Positions 1 through 8,979 of a stretch of 36,050 bases of DNA are shown here, piece after piece. Within the stretch, counting starts at the first letter, position 1; each line of letters opens with the position of its first letter. The notes below the pieces were generated by a model that searched no databases, was not told where the DNA came from, and worked only from the letters and a program-made list of their open reading frames with translations. Origin of the DNA: Deltaproteobacteria bacterium (GTDB taxonomy: Bacteria > UBA10199 > GCA-002796325 > JACPFF01); assembly GCA_016183125.1 (NCBI GenBank), contig JACPFG010000038.1:1-36050 (forward strand), in the 5' to 3' direction. Made by a program: the position numbers and the translations under genes.

Positions 1-6
1 GAATTT

Positions 7-708
7 TCACTGCCGCTCCCCGAAGATCCCGGTCCCCACGCGCACGATGGTTGCCCCTTCTTCTATAGCAACTTCGAAGTCGTTTGTCATGCCCATTGAG
101 AGCTCTGTCAGCGGTGAGGGATAAACTTTTGCCATGTTAATCTCGGCTAGCAGGCCGGCAAGCCGGCGAAAATGAGGGCGACTGGCCTCTGGATCTGCGC
201 AAAACGGAGGGATGCACATAAGACCGCGCAACTTTAGCAGCGGCAGCTCGGCTACCGCGCTAACCAATATGCGGACAGCTTCTGGTCTCACCCCTCTCTT
301 GGCGGCATCATTGCCTATGTTGACCTCGATGCAACAGTTTATCGGCCGGCCGGCCTTCGCCTGGACTGCCTCGGCTAGCCTCAGCGAGTCGACCGTTTCT
401 ATCCACGTCACGAGCGGAACGACCTCTTTTACCTTGTTGCGCTGCAGATGGCCGGTAAAGCGCCATTCAACGACAGGGCTGTGGGCCTGGGAAATAAGGT
501 CTAGGGAGTGACGCTTCGCGCTGAGTTCTTGGACGTAGTTTTCGCCGAAGATCGTCTGGCCGGCCGCTATCGCCTCCCCGATCTTTGCTGCAGGCTGGCC
601 CTTGCTCACCGCCAGAAGCGTAATTCCATGCGGATCTCTTCCGCAGCGCCCTGCCGCCCCCTTGATCGCCGCACGGACAGTTGCCAATCGCTCTGCTACG
701 GTTTCCAT
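7..708 (-). CDS. yggS: YggS/PLPBP family pyridoxal phosphate homeostasis protein
   Basis: Cytosolic PLP-binding protein that buffers free pyridoxal phosphate; it has no known catalytic activity. The 233-residue product has the family's single alanine-racemase-like barrel at normal length. Lys36 in LLAVSKG is the PLP-linking lysine. FGENYVQE, the [11 protein letters not shown] stretch and the C-terminal [15 protein letters not shown] phosphate-binding end are all present. The usual SMGMSGDFE reads SMGMTNDFE, a mild divergence. The ATG at 708 begins METVAERL. The divergent lipoprotein start is only about 40 bp away, so the promoter region is very short. A perfect TTGACA lies on the minus strand at 741-746, but the hexamer 17 bp downstream is a poor -10. 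Identification is by motif recognition and is firm. Confidence 0.95.
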   Translation of the reverse strand: METVAERLATVRAAIKGAAGRCGRDPHGITLLAVSKGQPAAKIGEAIAAGQTIFGENYVQELSAKRHSLDLISQAHSPVVEWRFTGHLQRNKVKEVVPLVTWIETVDSLRLAEAVQAKAGRPINCCIEVNIGNDAAKRGVRPEAVRILVSAVAELPLLKLRGLMCIPPFCADPEASRPHFRRLAGLLAEINMAKVYPSPLTELSMGMTNDFEVAIEEGATIVRVGTGIFGERQ

Positions 709-748
709 CGCCGAAGGAGTCTCCCAGGGTCATAACTCCTTGTCAATC

Positions 749-1300
749 ATGGGCATTTCTTCTATAGTCGCCCGCGTGCGTATCTCCCGAACGATCGCTC
801 TGTCGCTTCTGTTGCTATTTACCTCTTGCCTCTTCGGTCCGAATGCTGGTCCGCGCGTACTAGGTTATCGCCAGGGGAGGGTCTATTTGACGCGCGACGG
901 GTCGTACCAGGTCGGCCTACTCCCTGACGGATGGCGACGTATGCGTACCGGAGGAAAGGCGATCACGTTCCATCACGCGGCAACCGGCGCAACCATCATG
1001 ACGGGCGCCTTATGCGGAGCGGCATTTGAAGATCAGCCGTTGCCCAGATTGCTCGGCCAGCTATTCGGCGGGTTTCCGATCCAGCGCACGATCCGTACGG
1101 AACGGTTGGTCCTGGACGGTAGGGAGGCCCTGCGGGAACTGAGTCTGCGCACGCTGGACGGCGTGCCGATTCAGTTCGACGCCGTCGTGCTAAAGAAGCA
1201 TGGCTGTTCGTTCGATCTTATCTGCATGGCGCCGCCTGAACGATATGCGGAGGTGGCGCCGGCCTTCGATGCCTTTTTTAGGGTCTTTGCCTTCGAGTAG
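749..1300 (+). CDS. Small exported, probably lipid-anchored protein upstream of mlaE
   Basis: 183-residue protein of no family I can name. I start it at the ATG at 749, which gives MGISSIVARVRISRT followed by a hydrophobic run and LLLFTSC. That looks like a lipoprotein signal with a slightly unusual lipobox (Phe at -3). The open frame extends upstream to 602, but that part runs antisense to yggS and lacks signal-peptide character. The mature part (DGSYQVGLLPDGWRRM..., then a C-terminal FDLICMAPPERYAEVAPAFDAFFRVF) resembles small periplasmic PsbP/Mog1-like domains; this is a guess from pattern only. It ends 3 bp before mlaE, so it is almost surely co-transcribed with the lipid transporter and may be an envelope accessory of it. 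The ribosome binding site is weak. Confidence 0.7.
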   Translation: MGISSIVARVRISRTIALSLLLLFTSCLFGPNAGPRVLGYRQGRVYLTRDGSYQVGLLPDGWRRMRTGGKAITFHHAATGATIMTGALCGAAFEDQPLPRLLGQLFGGFPIQRTIRTERLVLDGREALRELSLRTLDGVPIQFDAVVLKKHGCSFDLICMAPPERYAEVAPAFDAFFRVFAFE

Positions 1301-1303
1301 CCT

Positions 1304-2116
1304 ATGCCGCCATCCGTTGCCGTGCAAAAACCGTTCCGCATGAGCCAGGCGCTGGCCCTCTTCGGCGCGCAGGCGATCCACTTCGTCTATCACACGGGAG
1401 GCATCGCGCGGCTGGTGACCAGGACTGCGCGGGTCATCTTCAGGTCGCGTTGGGACCACCGGGAGATCGTCCGCCAGTGTTTCGTCATCGGTAATCGGTC
1501 GCTCGCAATTGTGGCCTTAACGGGACTATTCACAGGGATGGTCCTTGCCCTCCAGTTCACCATAGGGCTAGGCCGATTCGGTCTCAAGCTCTATACCGCC
1601 CAAGTAGTAGGATTGGCTCTCACCCGCGAGTTGGCCCCGGTGCTTACCTCGCTGATGGTTGCGGCGAGGGTCGGCTCCGGGATCGCGGCGGAGTTGGGCT
1701 CGATGATGGTCACCGAGCAGGTGCTTGCCATCGAGGCGATGGGTGCCGATCCGATCCAGCGGTTGGTAGCGCCCCGTCTGATCGCCACGATGATTACTAC
1801 TCCGCTGCTCACCGTATTTGCCAACGCGATCGGGGTCTTCGGTGGGATGGTCATCACCGTAGGGGAGGCAGGGGTAACGCCGACATTTTATATGCAGCAG
1901 ATCTGGCGGACCGTCGTGACGGAGGATTTCGTCCACGGCCTGGCGAAGACCGTCTTCTTTGCCGGGTGCATCGCCTCGATTGCCTGCTACCAGGGGCTGA
2001 CTACCTATGGGGGGACCGAGGGGGTCGGCCGCTCCACGACGCGGGCGGTTGTATATGCGTCGATCGTGATCTTCATAGCGGACTTTTTCTTAACGAAGCT
2101 GTTTATTCTGTTGTGA
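1304..2116 (+). CDS. mlaE: MlaE-family ABC transporter permease (lipid/MCE transport)
   Basis: Inner-membrane permease of the Mla phospholipid transport complex, working with MlaF (ATPase) and MlaD (MCE ring). The 270 residues include the family core ELAPVLTSLMVAARVGSG followed by IAAELGSMMVTEQV and EAMGADP, where the ATPase coupling helix lies, and several hydrophobic segments after a roughly 50-residue N-terminal amphipathic region. The usual IDAL in the coupling motif reads LAIE here. The ATG at 1304 follows the lipoprotein stop by 3 bp; an internal Met13 is an alternative start. The spacing to mlaF is 16 bp, as in an operon. No mlaB, mlaC or mlaA is present in the window, a common partial arrangement outside Gammaproteobacteria. 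Substrate and direction of transport cannot be read from the sequence. Confidence 0.93.
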   Translation: MPPSVAVQKPFRMSQALALFGAQAIHFVYHTGGIARLVTRTARVIFRSRWDHREIVRQCFVIGNRSLAIVALTGLFTGMVLALQFTIGLGRFGLKLYTAQVVGLALTRELAPVLTSLMVAARVGSGIAAELGSMMVTEQVLAIEAMGADPIQRLVAPRLIATMITTPLLTVFANAIGVFGGMVITVGEAGVTPTFYMQQIWRTVVTEDFVHGLAKTVFFAGCIASIACYQGLTTYGGTEGVGRSTTRAVVYASIVIFIADFFLTKLFILL

Positions 2117-2132
2117 GGACCTAGAGGACCCA

Positions 2133-2873
2133 ATGGATGCCCTGATCGTGCTCGATAACGTGGCCAAACGATTCGATGGCCATGCCGTGCTCGACGGTCT
2201 ATCTCTGGAGATTAGGCCCGGCGAGACGATGACGATTATCGGGGGCTCCGGCACCGGCAAGAGCGTGACACTCAAGTTGATCCTAGGACTAATGCGGCCC
2301 GACCGGGGGCGAATATATTTTCGGGGCTCGGATGTCACGCGGATGACCGAGGGGAGTCTGGTAGCGATGCGCCGCGAGATGGGGATGCTCTTTCAGGGCG
2401 GGGCCCTCTTCGATTCTCTCACGGTGGGGGAGAACATCGCCTATCCGCTTCGCGAGCACTTTCGGGAGATGACGGATGGTGAGCGAGAGGGGCGGGTGGC
2501 CAGTTCACTTTCTCTAGTCGGCCTTCCGGAGACCGAGGCGATGATGCCGGCAGACCTTTCGGGCGGAATGAAGAAGAGGGTGGCGCTTGCTCGGGCGATC
2601 GCCACGAATCCTGCGGTGATCCTATACGACGAGCCGACCACTGGGCTAGATCCGGCAAACTGCCAGCGGATCAATCGCCTTATCCGGGAATGCCAACGCA
2701 AGCTCCGAGTCACCAGTGTGATAGTAACCCACGATCTGGAGAGCGCATTTCTCGTGACGGACCGAATAGCCTTGTTGTATAACCGGCGGATAGAATTTGT
2801 CGGCACGGTGGCAGAGGCGAAGGCCTCCGCTAATGCCGTAGTAGGCAACTTTATAGAAGGGAATTTGGAATAA
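2133..2873 (+). CDS. mlaF: MlaF-family ABC transporter ATP-binding protein
   Basis: Cytoplasmic ATPase subunit of the MlaFED lipid transporter. The 246-residue single nucleotide-binding domain carries Walker A GGSGTGKS at residues 37-44, the Q-loop in MLFQGGALFDSLTV near residue 88, signature LSGGMKKR from 142, Walker B VILYDE ending at Glu167 with the D-loop GLDP, and the switch His200 in VTHD. LFQGGALFDSLTV and LSGGMKKRV are characteristic of the Mla/Ttg2A branch rather than generic importers. The start at 2133 follows mlaE by 16 bp with a purine-rich AGAGGA site in front. mlaD begins 4 bp after its stop, so translation is probably coupled. Confidence 0.95.
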   Translation: MDALIVLDNVAKRFDGHAVLDGLSLEIRPGETMTIIGGSGTGKSVTLKLILGLMRPDRGRIYFRGSDVTRMTEGSLVAMRREMGMLFQGGALFDSLTVGENIAYPLREHFREMTDGEREGRVASSLSLVGLPETEAMMPADLSGGMKKRVALARAIATNPAVILYDEPTTGLDPANCQRINRLIRECQRKLRVTSVIVTHDLESAFLVTDRIALLYNRRIEFVGTVAEAKASANAVVGNFIEGNLE

Positions 2874-2877
2874 TGCG

Positions 2878-3705
2878 ATGAGAGAGGAACGCGCGATCCA
2901 GATCAGGGTTGGGTTGTTCGTGCTGGCCGGATTGATCCTGTCGGCTATTATCATCTTCATGCTCGGAAGCGAGCGGGCCTGGTTTCAGCGCAAGTATGAG
3001 TTGCGCTGCCGGTTCGAGGATACCGCCGGGTTGCTGGTGGGGGCCTCCGTCCACCTGGCAGGGGTCAAGGTGGGCGCCGTAGAGGCGATCCACCTCCCTA
3101 CGGATCCGACCGATCGGCAGATCGATGTTGTATTGAAGATCGGCCGGGCCAATCAGGAGCAGATCCGCGCCGATTCGGAGGCAGCCATTTATACCCAGGG
3201 GCTGCTTGGCGATAAATATATCCATATCACGCTGGGGAGCCCGTCCGAAGCGGCGCTCGCCCCCGGGGCGTACCTCCGCACCGGACGGATAGTGGGCCTT
3301 GCGGCAGTAGCGGAGCGGGGAGGGGCGGTTCTGGCGGAGATCGAGAAGGCGGCAACGGAGGTTCGCGAATTTCTCGAAGACCGGTCCAGGGAGAGCCTAA
3401 TCCATGTCCTCTTCTATGACCCTCGGGGCAAGGAGATCTTCAGCGACCTAGTGGCGGGGATGCGCTCCTTCAGTGGGGCGAACCTGGGGAAAATCGGCGC
3501 CGACCTGCAAAAGGCAGCCGACGATATCCACGTGATTACGCAGCAGATTCGGCGCGGGGAGGGGACGTTGGGGGGGCTTCTGACCGATCCGGCCATCTAT
3601 AACGATCTGCGCACCCTTTTCGGCCGCGCGAATCGCAATTTGCTTCTCCGGTCGATCGTTCGCGCGACGCTGCGCGCCAACGAACGGCAGGCAGTTGAAC
3701 GATAA
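2878..3705 (+). CDS. mlaD: MlaD-family MCE domain protein
   Basis: Periplasmic substrate-binding ring protein anchored in the inner membrane; it passes lipids between the MlaFE complex and periplasmic carriers. The 275 residues show one N-terminal membrane helix (about 8-27), then a single MCE domain around residues 37-116 (YELRCRFEDTAGLLVGASVHLAGVKVG..., ending GLLGDKYIHITLG). A long C-terminal helical tail follows, with the typical IRRGEGTLGGLLTDPAIYNDL stretch seen in long MlaD proteins. That tail is longer than in E. coli MlaD (about 180 residues) and matches the forms common in Deltaproteobacteria. The gene closes the transporter operon; a separate promoter for prkA follows 26 bp later. 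Confidence 0.93.
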   Translation: MREERAIQIRVGLFVLAGLILSAIIIFMLGSERAWFQRKYELRCRFEDTAGLLVGASVHLAGVKVGAVEAIHLPTDPTDRQIDVVLKIGRANQEQIRADSEAAIYTQGLLGDKYIHITLGSPSEAALAPGAYLRTGRIVGLAAVAERGGAVLAEIEKAATEVREFLEDRSRESLIHVLFYDPRGKEIFSDLVAGMRSFSGANLGKIGADLQKAADDIHVITQQIRRGEGTLGGLLTDPAIYNDLRTLFGRANRNLLLRSIVRATLRANERQAVER

Positions 3706-3730
3706 TCGTTCCTTAAGACCCTTTCCCCCC

Positions 3731-3759
3731 TTGCCAGCTGTGAACGCACGGTGTAAAAT
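3731..3759 (+). promoter_or_regulatory. Sigma70-like promoter for the prkA operon
   Basis: TTGCCA at 3731-3736 and TAAAAT at 3754-3759 are separated by 17 bp, each matching five of six consensus bases. The predicted transcript would start near 3766. A strong AAGGAGG at 3779-3785 sits 6 bp before the prkA ATG at 3792. The site lies in the only gap between mlaD and prkA, so it explains why the stress module can be expressed apart from the Mla operon. No alternative-sigma motif was recognised. Prediction by eye only. Confidence 0.55.
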
Positions 3760-3791
3760 GTTAATGAACTCGCCTACCAAGGAGGCTGCGC

Positions 3792-4972
<1,181 letters not shown>

Positions 4973-4973
<1 letters not shown>

Positions 4974-5779
4974 TGCAGAAACTCAAACTGTACGACGGCA
5001 AATCGCTTCCCGGATTCACCGAGGACAACGTGAAAGAACTGCGCAAGGAGGCGGTGCGCGAGGGGATGGAGGGGATTAGTCCGCGCTACATTCAGGACAA
5101 GATCTCCAATGCCCTTGTAGGCGACCTTGGCGGGGCGTGCGTCAATCCGTTCATGGTGCTCAACGAGCTGGAGAGCGGCTTGAAACACCACGCGCTACTA
5201 AAGACGGAAGAGCAGCGCAAGCGGTTTTTGGAGCAATTGACCACGGTGAAGGAGGATTACGAGGACCTGGTGAAAAACGAGGTGCAGCGTGCCATATCGG
5301 CCGACGAAGAGGCGATCTCAAGGCTCTGCGCCAATTACATCGACAATGTGAAGGCGTGTACGCAGAAGGAGCGGGTTCGTAACAAGTATACCGGGCAGGA
5401 CGAGGAGCCGGATGAGCGCCTGATGCGGTCGATTGAGGAAAAGATCAATATCCCCGAGAGCCGCAAGGAGGATTTCCGGCGTGAGGTCATGAATTACATC
5501 GGCGCCCTTTCCCTGGAGGGGAAGCAGTTCAACTATAAGACGAACGAGCGCCTACGCAAGGCCTTGGAACTGAAGCTATTCGAAGATCAGAAGGATACTA
5601 TAAAGCTCACCAGTCTCGTGACGAGCGTCGTAGACCGCGAAACCCAGGAGAAGATCGACGTGGTGAAGTCGCGCCTCATCAAGAATTACGGTTACTGCGA
5701 CGTATGCGCCACGGACGTGCTCAACTACGTTGCATCGATCTTCGCCAGGGGTGATATTCGCGAGCGCGCGTCGGCGTGA
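4973..5779 (+). CDS. prkA: PrkA C-terminal domain, second half of the split gene
   Basis: The 268 residues are the C-terminal PrkA domain, starting at [10 protein letters not shown] (relatives have KKMRLYDGE or [11 protein letters not shown] here). It runs through [19 protein letters not shown], the [14 protein letters not shown] helix, NPDE-like [15 protein letters not shown] and [17 protein letters not shown] to a normal end. Its ATG shares one base with the upstream stop (TAATG), so the fragment could still be translated by coupled reinitiation. The sequence AGAAACTC occurs on both sides of the junction (in the EKL and QKL codons). Both halves are otherwise well conserved, so the break looks recent or is a sequence error. 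If real, the kinase might be assembled from two polypeptides lacking the lid segment. Confidence 0.85.
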
Positions 5780-5782
5780 CGT

Positions 5783-5941
5783 ATGATCCTGAAGATCGAA
5801 CAAGATGTCGCCAGGTTCCGGCAGATTGTCCGCGGCCGGGTAAAGCAGGACCTCACTGCGGCGGGGAGTGGGTCAAGGCGAGGGGGAGGTCGGCACACCT
5901 ATCGGCAAGGGGGAGGGGGAGGGATCCAGCAAGGCCGGTAA
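5783..5941 (+). pseudogene. N-terminal fragment of the DUF444 (YeaH/YhbH) gene
   Basis: Starting at the ATG at 5783, four bases after the prkA stop, the frame reads MILKIEQDVARFRQIVRGRV then KQDL. This is the conserved beginning of YhbH/YeaH proteins. It then leaves homology, runs into a Gly/Arg-rich out-of-frame stretch and stops at 5941. The segment expected next (RKYITHGE..., PLPRIDLPRFRYG) is absent, and the rest of the protein resumes one frame over near GVGQGEG at about 5865. The lesion is therefore a deletion of roughly 35-40 codons with a net frame change, located about 5853-5866. The fragment alone has no plausible function. Confidence 0.75.
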
Positions 5942-6782
5942 TATGCCGGGCGAGCACATCCTCGAGGTGGAAATCCCCTTCGAGGATCTGGCGGAGATCG
6001 TAGGAGAGGCGCTTGAGTTGCCACGCATTCAGCCGAAGGGCCAGGACGAGATTCAGAGCCAGAAGACGCGCTATACCAGCATTGCGCTTGCCGGGCCCGA
6101 ATCGCTGCGGCATTTCAAGCGGACCTATCGGCAGGCGCTTAGGCGCCAGCTGATGTCTGGGCAATACGATCCGGAGCGGCCGGTGATAGTTCCGGTGCGC
6201 GAGGACCGCCGTTACCGTATGTGGAGGGTGAAGCCTCAGCCTGAGAGCAAGGCGGTGATACTCTTCATGCTGGACGTCTCAGGCTCCATGGGTACCGAGC
6301 AGAAGGAGATAGTCCGCATGGAGACCTTTTGGATCGACACCTGGTTGCGCGCCCAGTATCGGCACCTGGAGATCTGCTATCTTGTGCACGACGCGGTGGC
6401 CCGCGAGGTGGATCGCGAGACCTTCTTTCATACGCGGGAGAGCGGCGGCACGATCATCTCCTCTGCCTACAAGCTCTGCCTCAAGATGATAGAGGAGCGC
6501 TACGATCCGGGCAGCTGGAATATATATCCGTTCCATTTTTCCGACGGAGACAACTGGTCCGGCAACGACACGGAGGAATGCCTGAAACTGCTGGAGGTGT
6601 CGTTGCTGCCGATCTCGAATGTCTTCTGTTATGGGCAGGTGGAGAGCGAGTACGGAAGCGGACAATTCTATCGTGATCTGAACGAGCGATTGGCGGGTCA
6701 CGAGAAGCTGATCACCTCTAAGGTCGAGAACAAGGAGGCGATCATCCGATCGATCAAGGACTTCTTGGGGAAAGGGAAGTGA
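5868..6782 (+). pseudogene. yeaH: DUF444 / YeaH-YhbH von Willebrand factor A-like protein, 5' end displaced by a frameshift
   Basis: Partner of PrkA and SpoVR in a conserved stress-response trio; its biochemical role is unknown. From the GTG at 5868 the frame gives 304 residues against about 390 in relatives. It shows a Gly/Glu-rich linker, [40 protein letters not shown], a MIDAS-type DVSGS at residues 136-140, [30 protein letters not shown] and the [15 protein letters not shown] end. The body is intact; only the N-terminus is separated in another frame (5783-5941). The GTG has GGGGA immediately in front with no proper spacing, so translation of this part alone is uncertain. I call it a probable pseudogene, with sequencing or assembly error as the main alternative. 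spoVR follows 4 bp downstream. Confidence 0.75.
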
Positions 6783-6786
6783 GCCG

Positions 6787-8277
6787 ATGCGTCGAAATCC
6801 GGTGACATTGCCGATCGAGTTGCGTCGGATCCAACAGACGATCGAGGAGTACGCCCGGGGCTACGAGCTCGATTTTTTCGACGTGCTCTTTGAGGTGATC
6901 GATTGGCGACAGATGAACGAGATCGCTGCGCTCGGCGGCTTTCCGAATCGCTACCCCCATTGGCGGTTCGGGATGGAGTACGAGCGGCTTTCGAAGTCTT
7001 ATGCCTATGGACTATCCAAGATCTACGAGATGGTCATAAACAACGACCCTTGCTACGCCTATCTCCTCCACAGCAACCATCTTATAGATCAGAAGCTCGT
7101 CATGGCGCATGTCTATGCGCACTGCGATTTCTTCAAAAACAACGCGTTCTTCGCGCGGACGAACCGGAAGATGATGGACGAGATGGCAAATCATCGCACC
7201 CGCGTGCTGCGCTATATCGACCGGTGCGGCATCGATCGGGTGGAGGCGGTGATAGATGCCGCACTCTCGATCGATAATCTGATAGATTACCACGGGCCGA
7301 TGCGCCAGCGCGCCCCTACGCGAGCGACCGAACGCGAGGACGAAGAGGAGTCGCGTCTGGTCGTGCGAAAGATCCCGGGCAAGCCGTACATGGAGCGGTT
7401 CATCAATCCACCGGAGTTCATCGAGGCAGAACGGCGAAAACTGGAAGACGAGATCAAGCGGGCCAAACAGTTTCCGGAGAGACCGGAGCGGGATGTAATG
7501 GGGTTCCTCCTGGAGTATGCCCCGCTGGAGGGTTGGGAGAGGGACCTTATCTCCATCGTGCGGGAAGAGGCATACTATTTCTCCCCACAGGGGCAGACTA
7601 AGGTGCTCAACGAGGGCTGGGCCTCGTACTGGCACAGCAAGATGATGACGCAGAAGATCCTCACCGATGCCGATGTGATCGATTACGCCGATCACCATTC
7701 GGGCACTGTGGCCATGCATCCGGGGCAGATCAACCCTTACAAGATCGGCCTGGAGCTCTTTCGCGACATCGAGGACCGATGGAACAGGGGGAGATTCGGC
7801 AAGGAGTACGACGAGTGCGAAGACATGGTGAAGAGGGCGAAGTGGGATACCGATGCCGGGATCGGACGTCAAAAGATATTCGAGGTACGCAAACTCTATA
7901 ACGACGTCATGTTCATCGACGAATACCTGACGCCTGAATTTTGCCGCGCCCACAAACTCTTTGTTTATGCCTATAACGCGGCCGCCGACCAGTACGAGAT
8001 ACAGGACCGGGCCTTCGACAAGATTAAGCGCCAGATGCTCTTCGAGTTGACCAACTTCGGCTATCCGATCATAGTGGTCTCGGATGCCAACTACGGCAAC
8101 CGAGGGGAACTCCTCCTTAAGCACGAGCATGAAGGGGTCGACCTGCGGGAGGATTACGCCAGGGAGACATTGAAGGGACTGGTCAAGCTCTGGCGGCGGC
8201 CGGTCGGGATCGAGACGCTGGTGGATGGCGCTCCCAAGGTCCTCCTCTACGACGGCGAACAGTATCAGACAAAATAA
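6787..8277 (+). CDS. spoVR: SpoVR family protein
   Basis: Third member of the PrkA-DUF444-SpoVR module; SpoVR was named for a role in spore cortex formation in Bacillus but is widespread in non-sporing bacteria, where its function is unclear. The 496 residues are full length for the family. Conserved landmarks are YPHWRFGMEYERLSKSYAYG, the HVYAHCDFFKNNAFF histidine cluster, FINPPEFIEAERRKLE, FPERPERDVMGFLLEYAPLEGWERD, REEAYYFSPQGQTK, NEGWASYWHSKMM, ADHHSGTVAMHPGQINPYKIG and FRDIEDRW. No frameshift or gap is seen, unlike its two upstream partners. Its last 95 bp overlap antisense with the read-through tail of the cruF remnant. It shares the promoter at 3731. Confidence 0.95.
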   Translation: MRRNPVTLPIELRRIQQTIEEYARGYELDFFDVLFEVIDWRQMNEIAALGGFPNRYPHWRFGMEYERLSKSYAYGLSKIYEMVINNDPCYAYLLHSNHLIDQKLVMAHVYAHCDFFKNNAFFARTNRKMMDEMANHRTRVLRYIDRCGIDRVEAVIDAALSIDNLIDYHGPMRQRAPTRATEREDEEESRLVVRKIPGKPYMERFINPPEFIEAERRKLEDEIKRAKQFPERPERDVMGFLLEYAPLEGWERDLISIVREEAYYFSPQGQTKVLNEGWASYWHSKMMTQKILTDADVIDYADHHSGTVAMHPGQINPYKIGLELFRDIEDRWNRGRFGKEYDECEDMVKRAKWDTDAGIGRQKIFEVRKLYNDVMFIDEYLTPEFCRAHKLFVYAYNAAADQYEIQDRAFDKIKRQMLFELTNFGYPIIVVSDANYGNRGELLLKHEHEGVDLREDYARETLKGLVKLWRRPVGIETLVDGAPKVLLYDGEQYQTK

Positions 8278-8406
8278 TAAAGAGGCCGATCAAGGCAACC
8301 CATCCAAGAGAGGCAAGCCCAAGGCGCCACTGGCCGATGGCGAATGTGATGACTATGTTGAAGGCGGCGATGGCGGTATAGAAGAGGGCGCCTAGAAGTT
8401 CCAAAC

Positions 8407-8544
8407 GGCCGCGGTGGGACGAAGGTTCGGGCCGGGTCGGCTTCGGCTTACGGGCCTCCGCCGCCCTTAGCCTCGCGCCCGGCGGCATCATCACCATAGA
8501 TGCCGCGCGCTCCGGATATCCCTCACCTTCCGCCCCACCGCGGC
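8407..8544 (-). repeat. Interspersed repeat A, copy 1, inside the cruF remnant
   Basis: About 138 bp matching 35832-35976 in the same orientation. The best block is 16 identical bases (TCGGCTTACGGGCCTC on the plus strand) at 8443-8458 and 35871-35886. Another is ATATCCCTCA at 8516-8525 and 35945-35954, with further short matching blocks (TTCGGGCCG, ACCAT-GATGC, CCGCCCC) in the same order and spacing between and around them. In this copy the repeat is read in frame on the minus strand, giving the peptide EARKP and neighbouring Arg/Pro-rich residues in a loop of a membrane protein. It has no recognisable coding content of its own. Confidence 0.75.
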
Positions 8545-8814
8545 ATAGTCGCTCCCGGATTTTCCATATTATCTGATTTGCTTTAATGACTAAGAGGGGG
8601 ACGAGGAACCAGCCAGCGAAGTTGGAGAGGGGAACGCCGAAGTAGGGGCCGCCGTGCGGATAGTAATAGATCCGGCCGAGGAACCACCGGTCGCCGCGGA
8701 CGGTGAGCGGATCTATAATAATATCGAGGATCATGGTGAGGAGGGCCCCCGCCAATGCCGACTGCCATCCCCCGCTTCCGGGGCGGTGCCGTAGCGGGGC
8801 CTGGGGTGGGGGAG

Positions 8815-8866
8815 CCCGCCAGAGGCGGGGGGGCGCGAGGTGGAGCCGGTCGCCAGTGGCGACCGG
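8815..8866. repeat. Two perfect inverted repeats in the cruF 5' region
   Basis: CCCGCC-aga-GGCGGG at 8815-8829, and a nine-base-pair stem with three-base loop, CCGGTCGCC-agt-GGCGACCGG, at 8846-8866. Neither is followed by a T-run, so they are not simple intrinsic terminators. They fall exactly where the CruF N-terminal coding sequence should be, which suggests a palindromic element replaced or invaded it. They are also translated in frame with the remnant. Confidence 0.6.
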
Positions 8867-8979
8867 AAGCACCGAACGCTGATGAACGATCTGTCCAAGC
8901 TTGCTGGGCGGAGCCCCCTCCCGAGGTCGAGACCCGCGGAGGGAGCCGCCCGGCAGCGAGGTTTTGCTATATATTACCA

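Noticed and set aside
5776-6003. Plus-strand open frame across the DUF444 lesion
   Set aside because: It is in neither the N-terminal nor the body frame of DUF444 and has no similarity.
7012-8130. Long 372-codon open frame antisense to spoVR
   Set aside because: The sense strand encodes a well-conserved SpoVR; the antisense frame is a codon-bias shadow with no motif.
8846-8866. Perfect hairpin as a hemN terminator
   Set aside because: No T-run follows on either strand and it lies inside the downstream open frame about 115 bp past hemN, so an insertion-element stem is a better reading.
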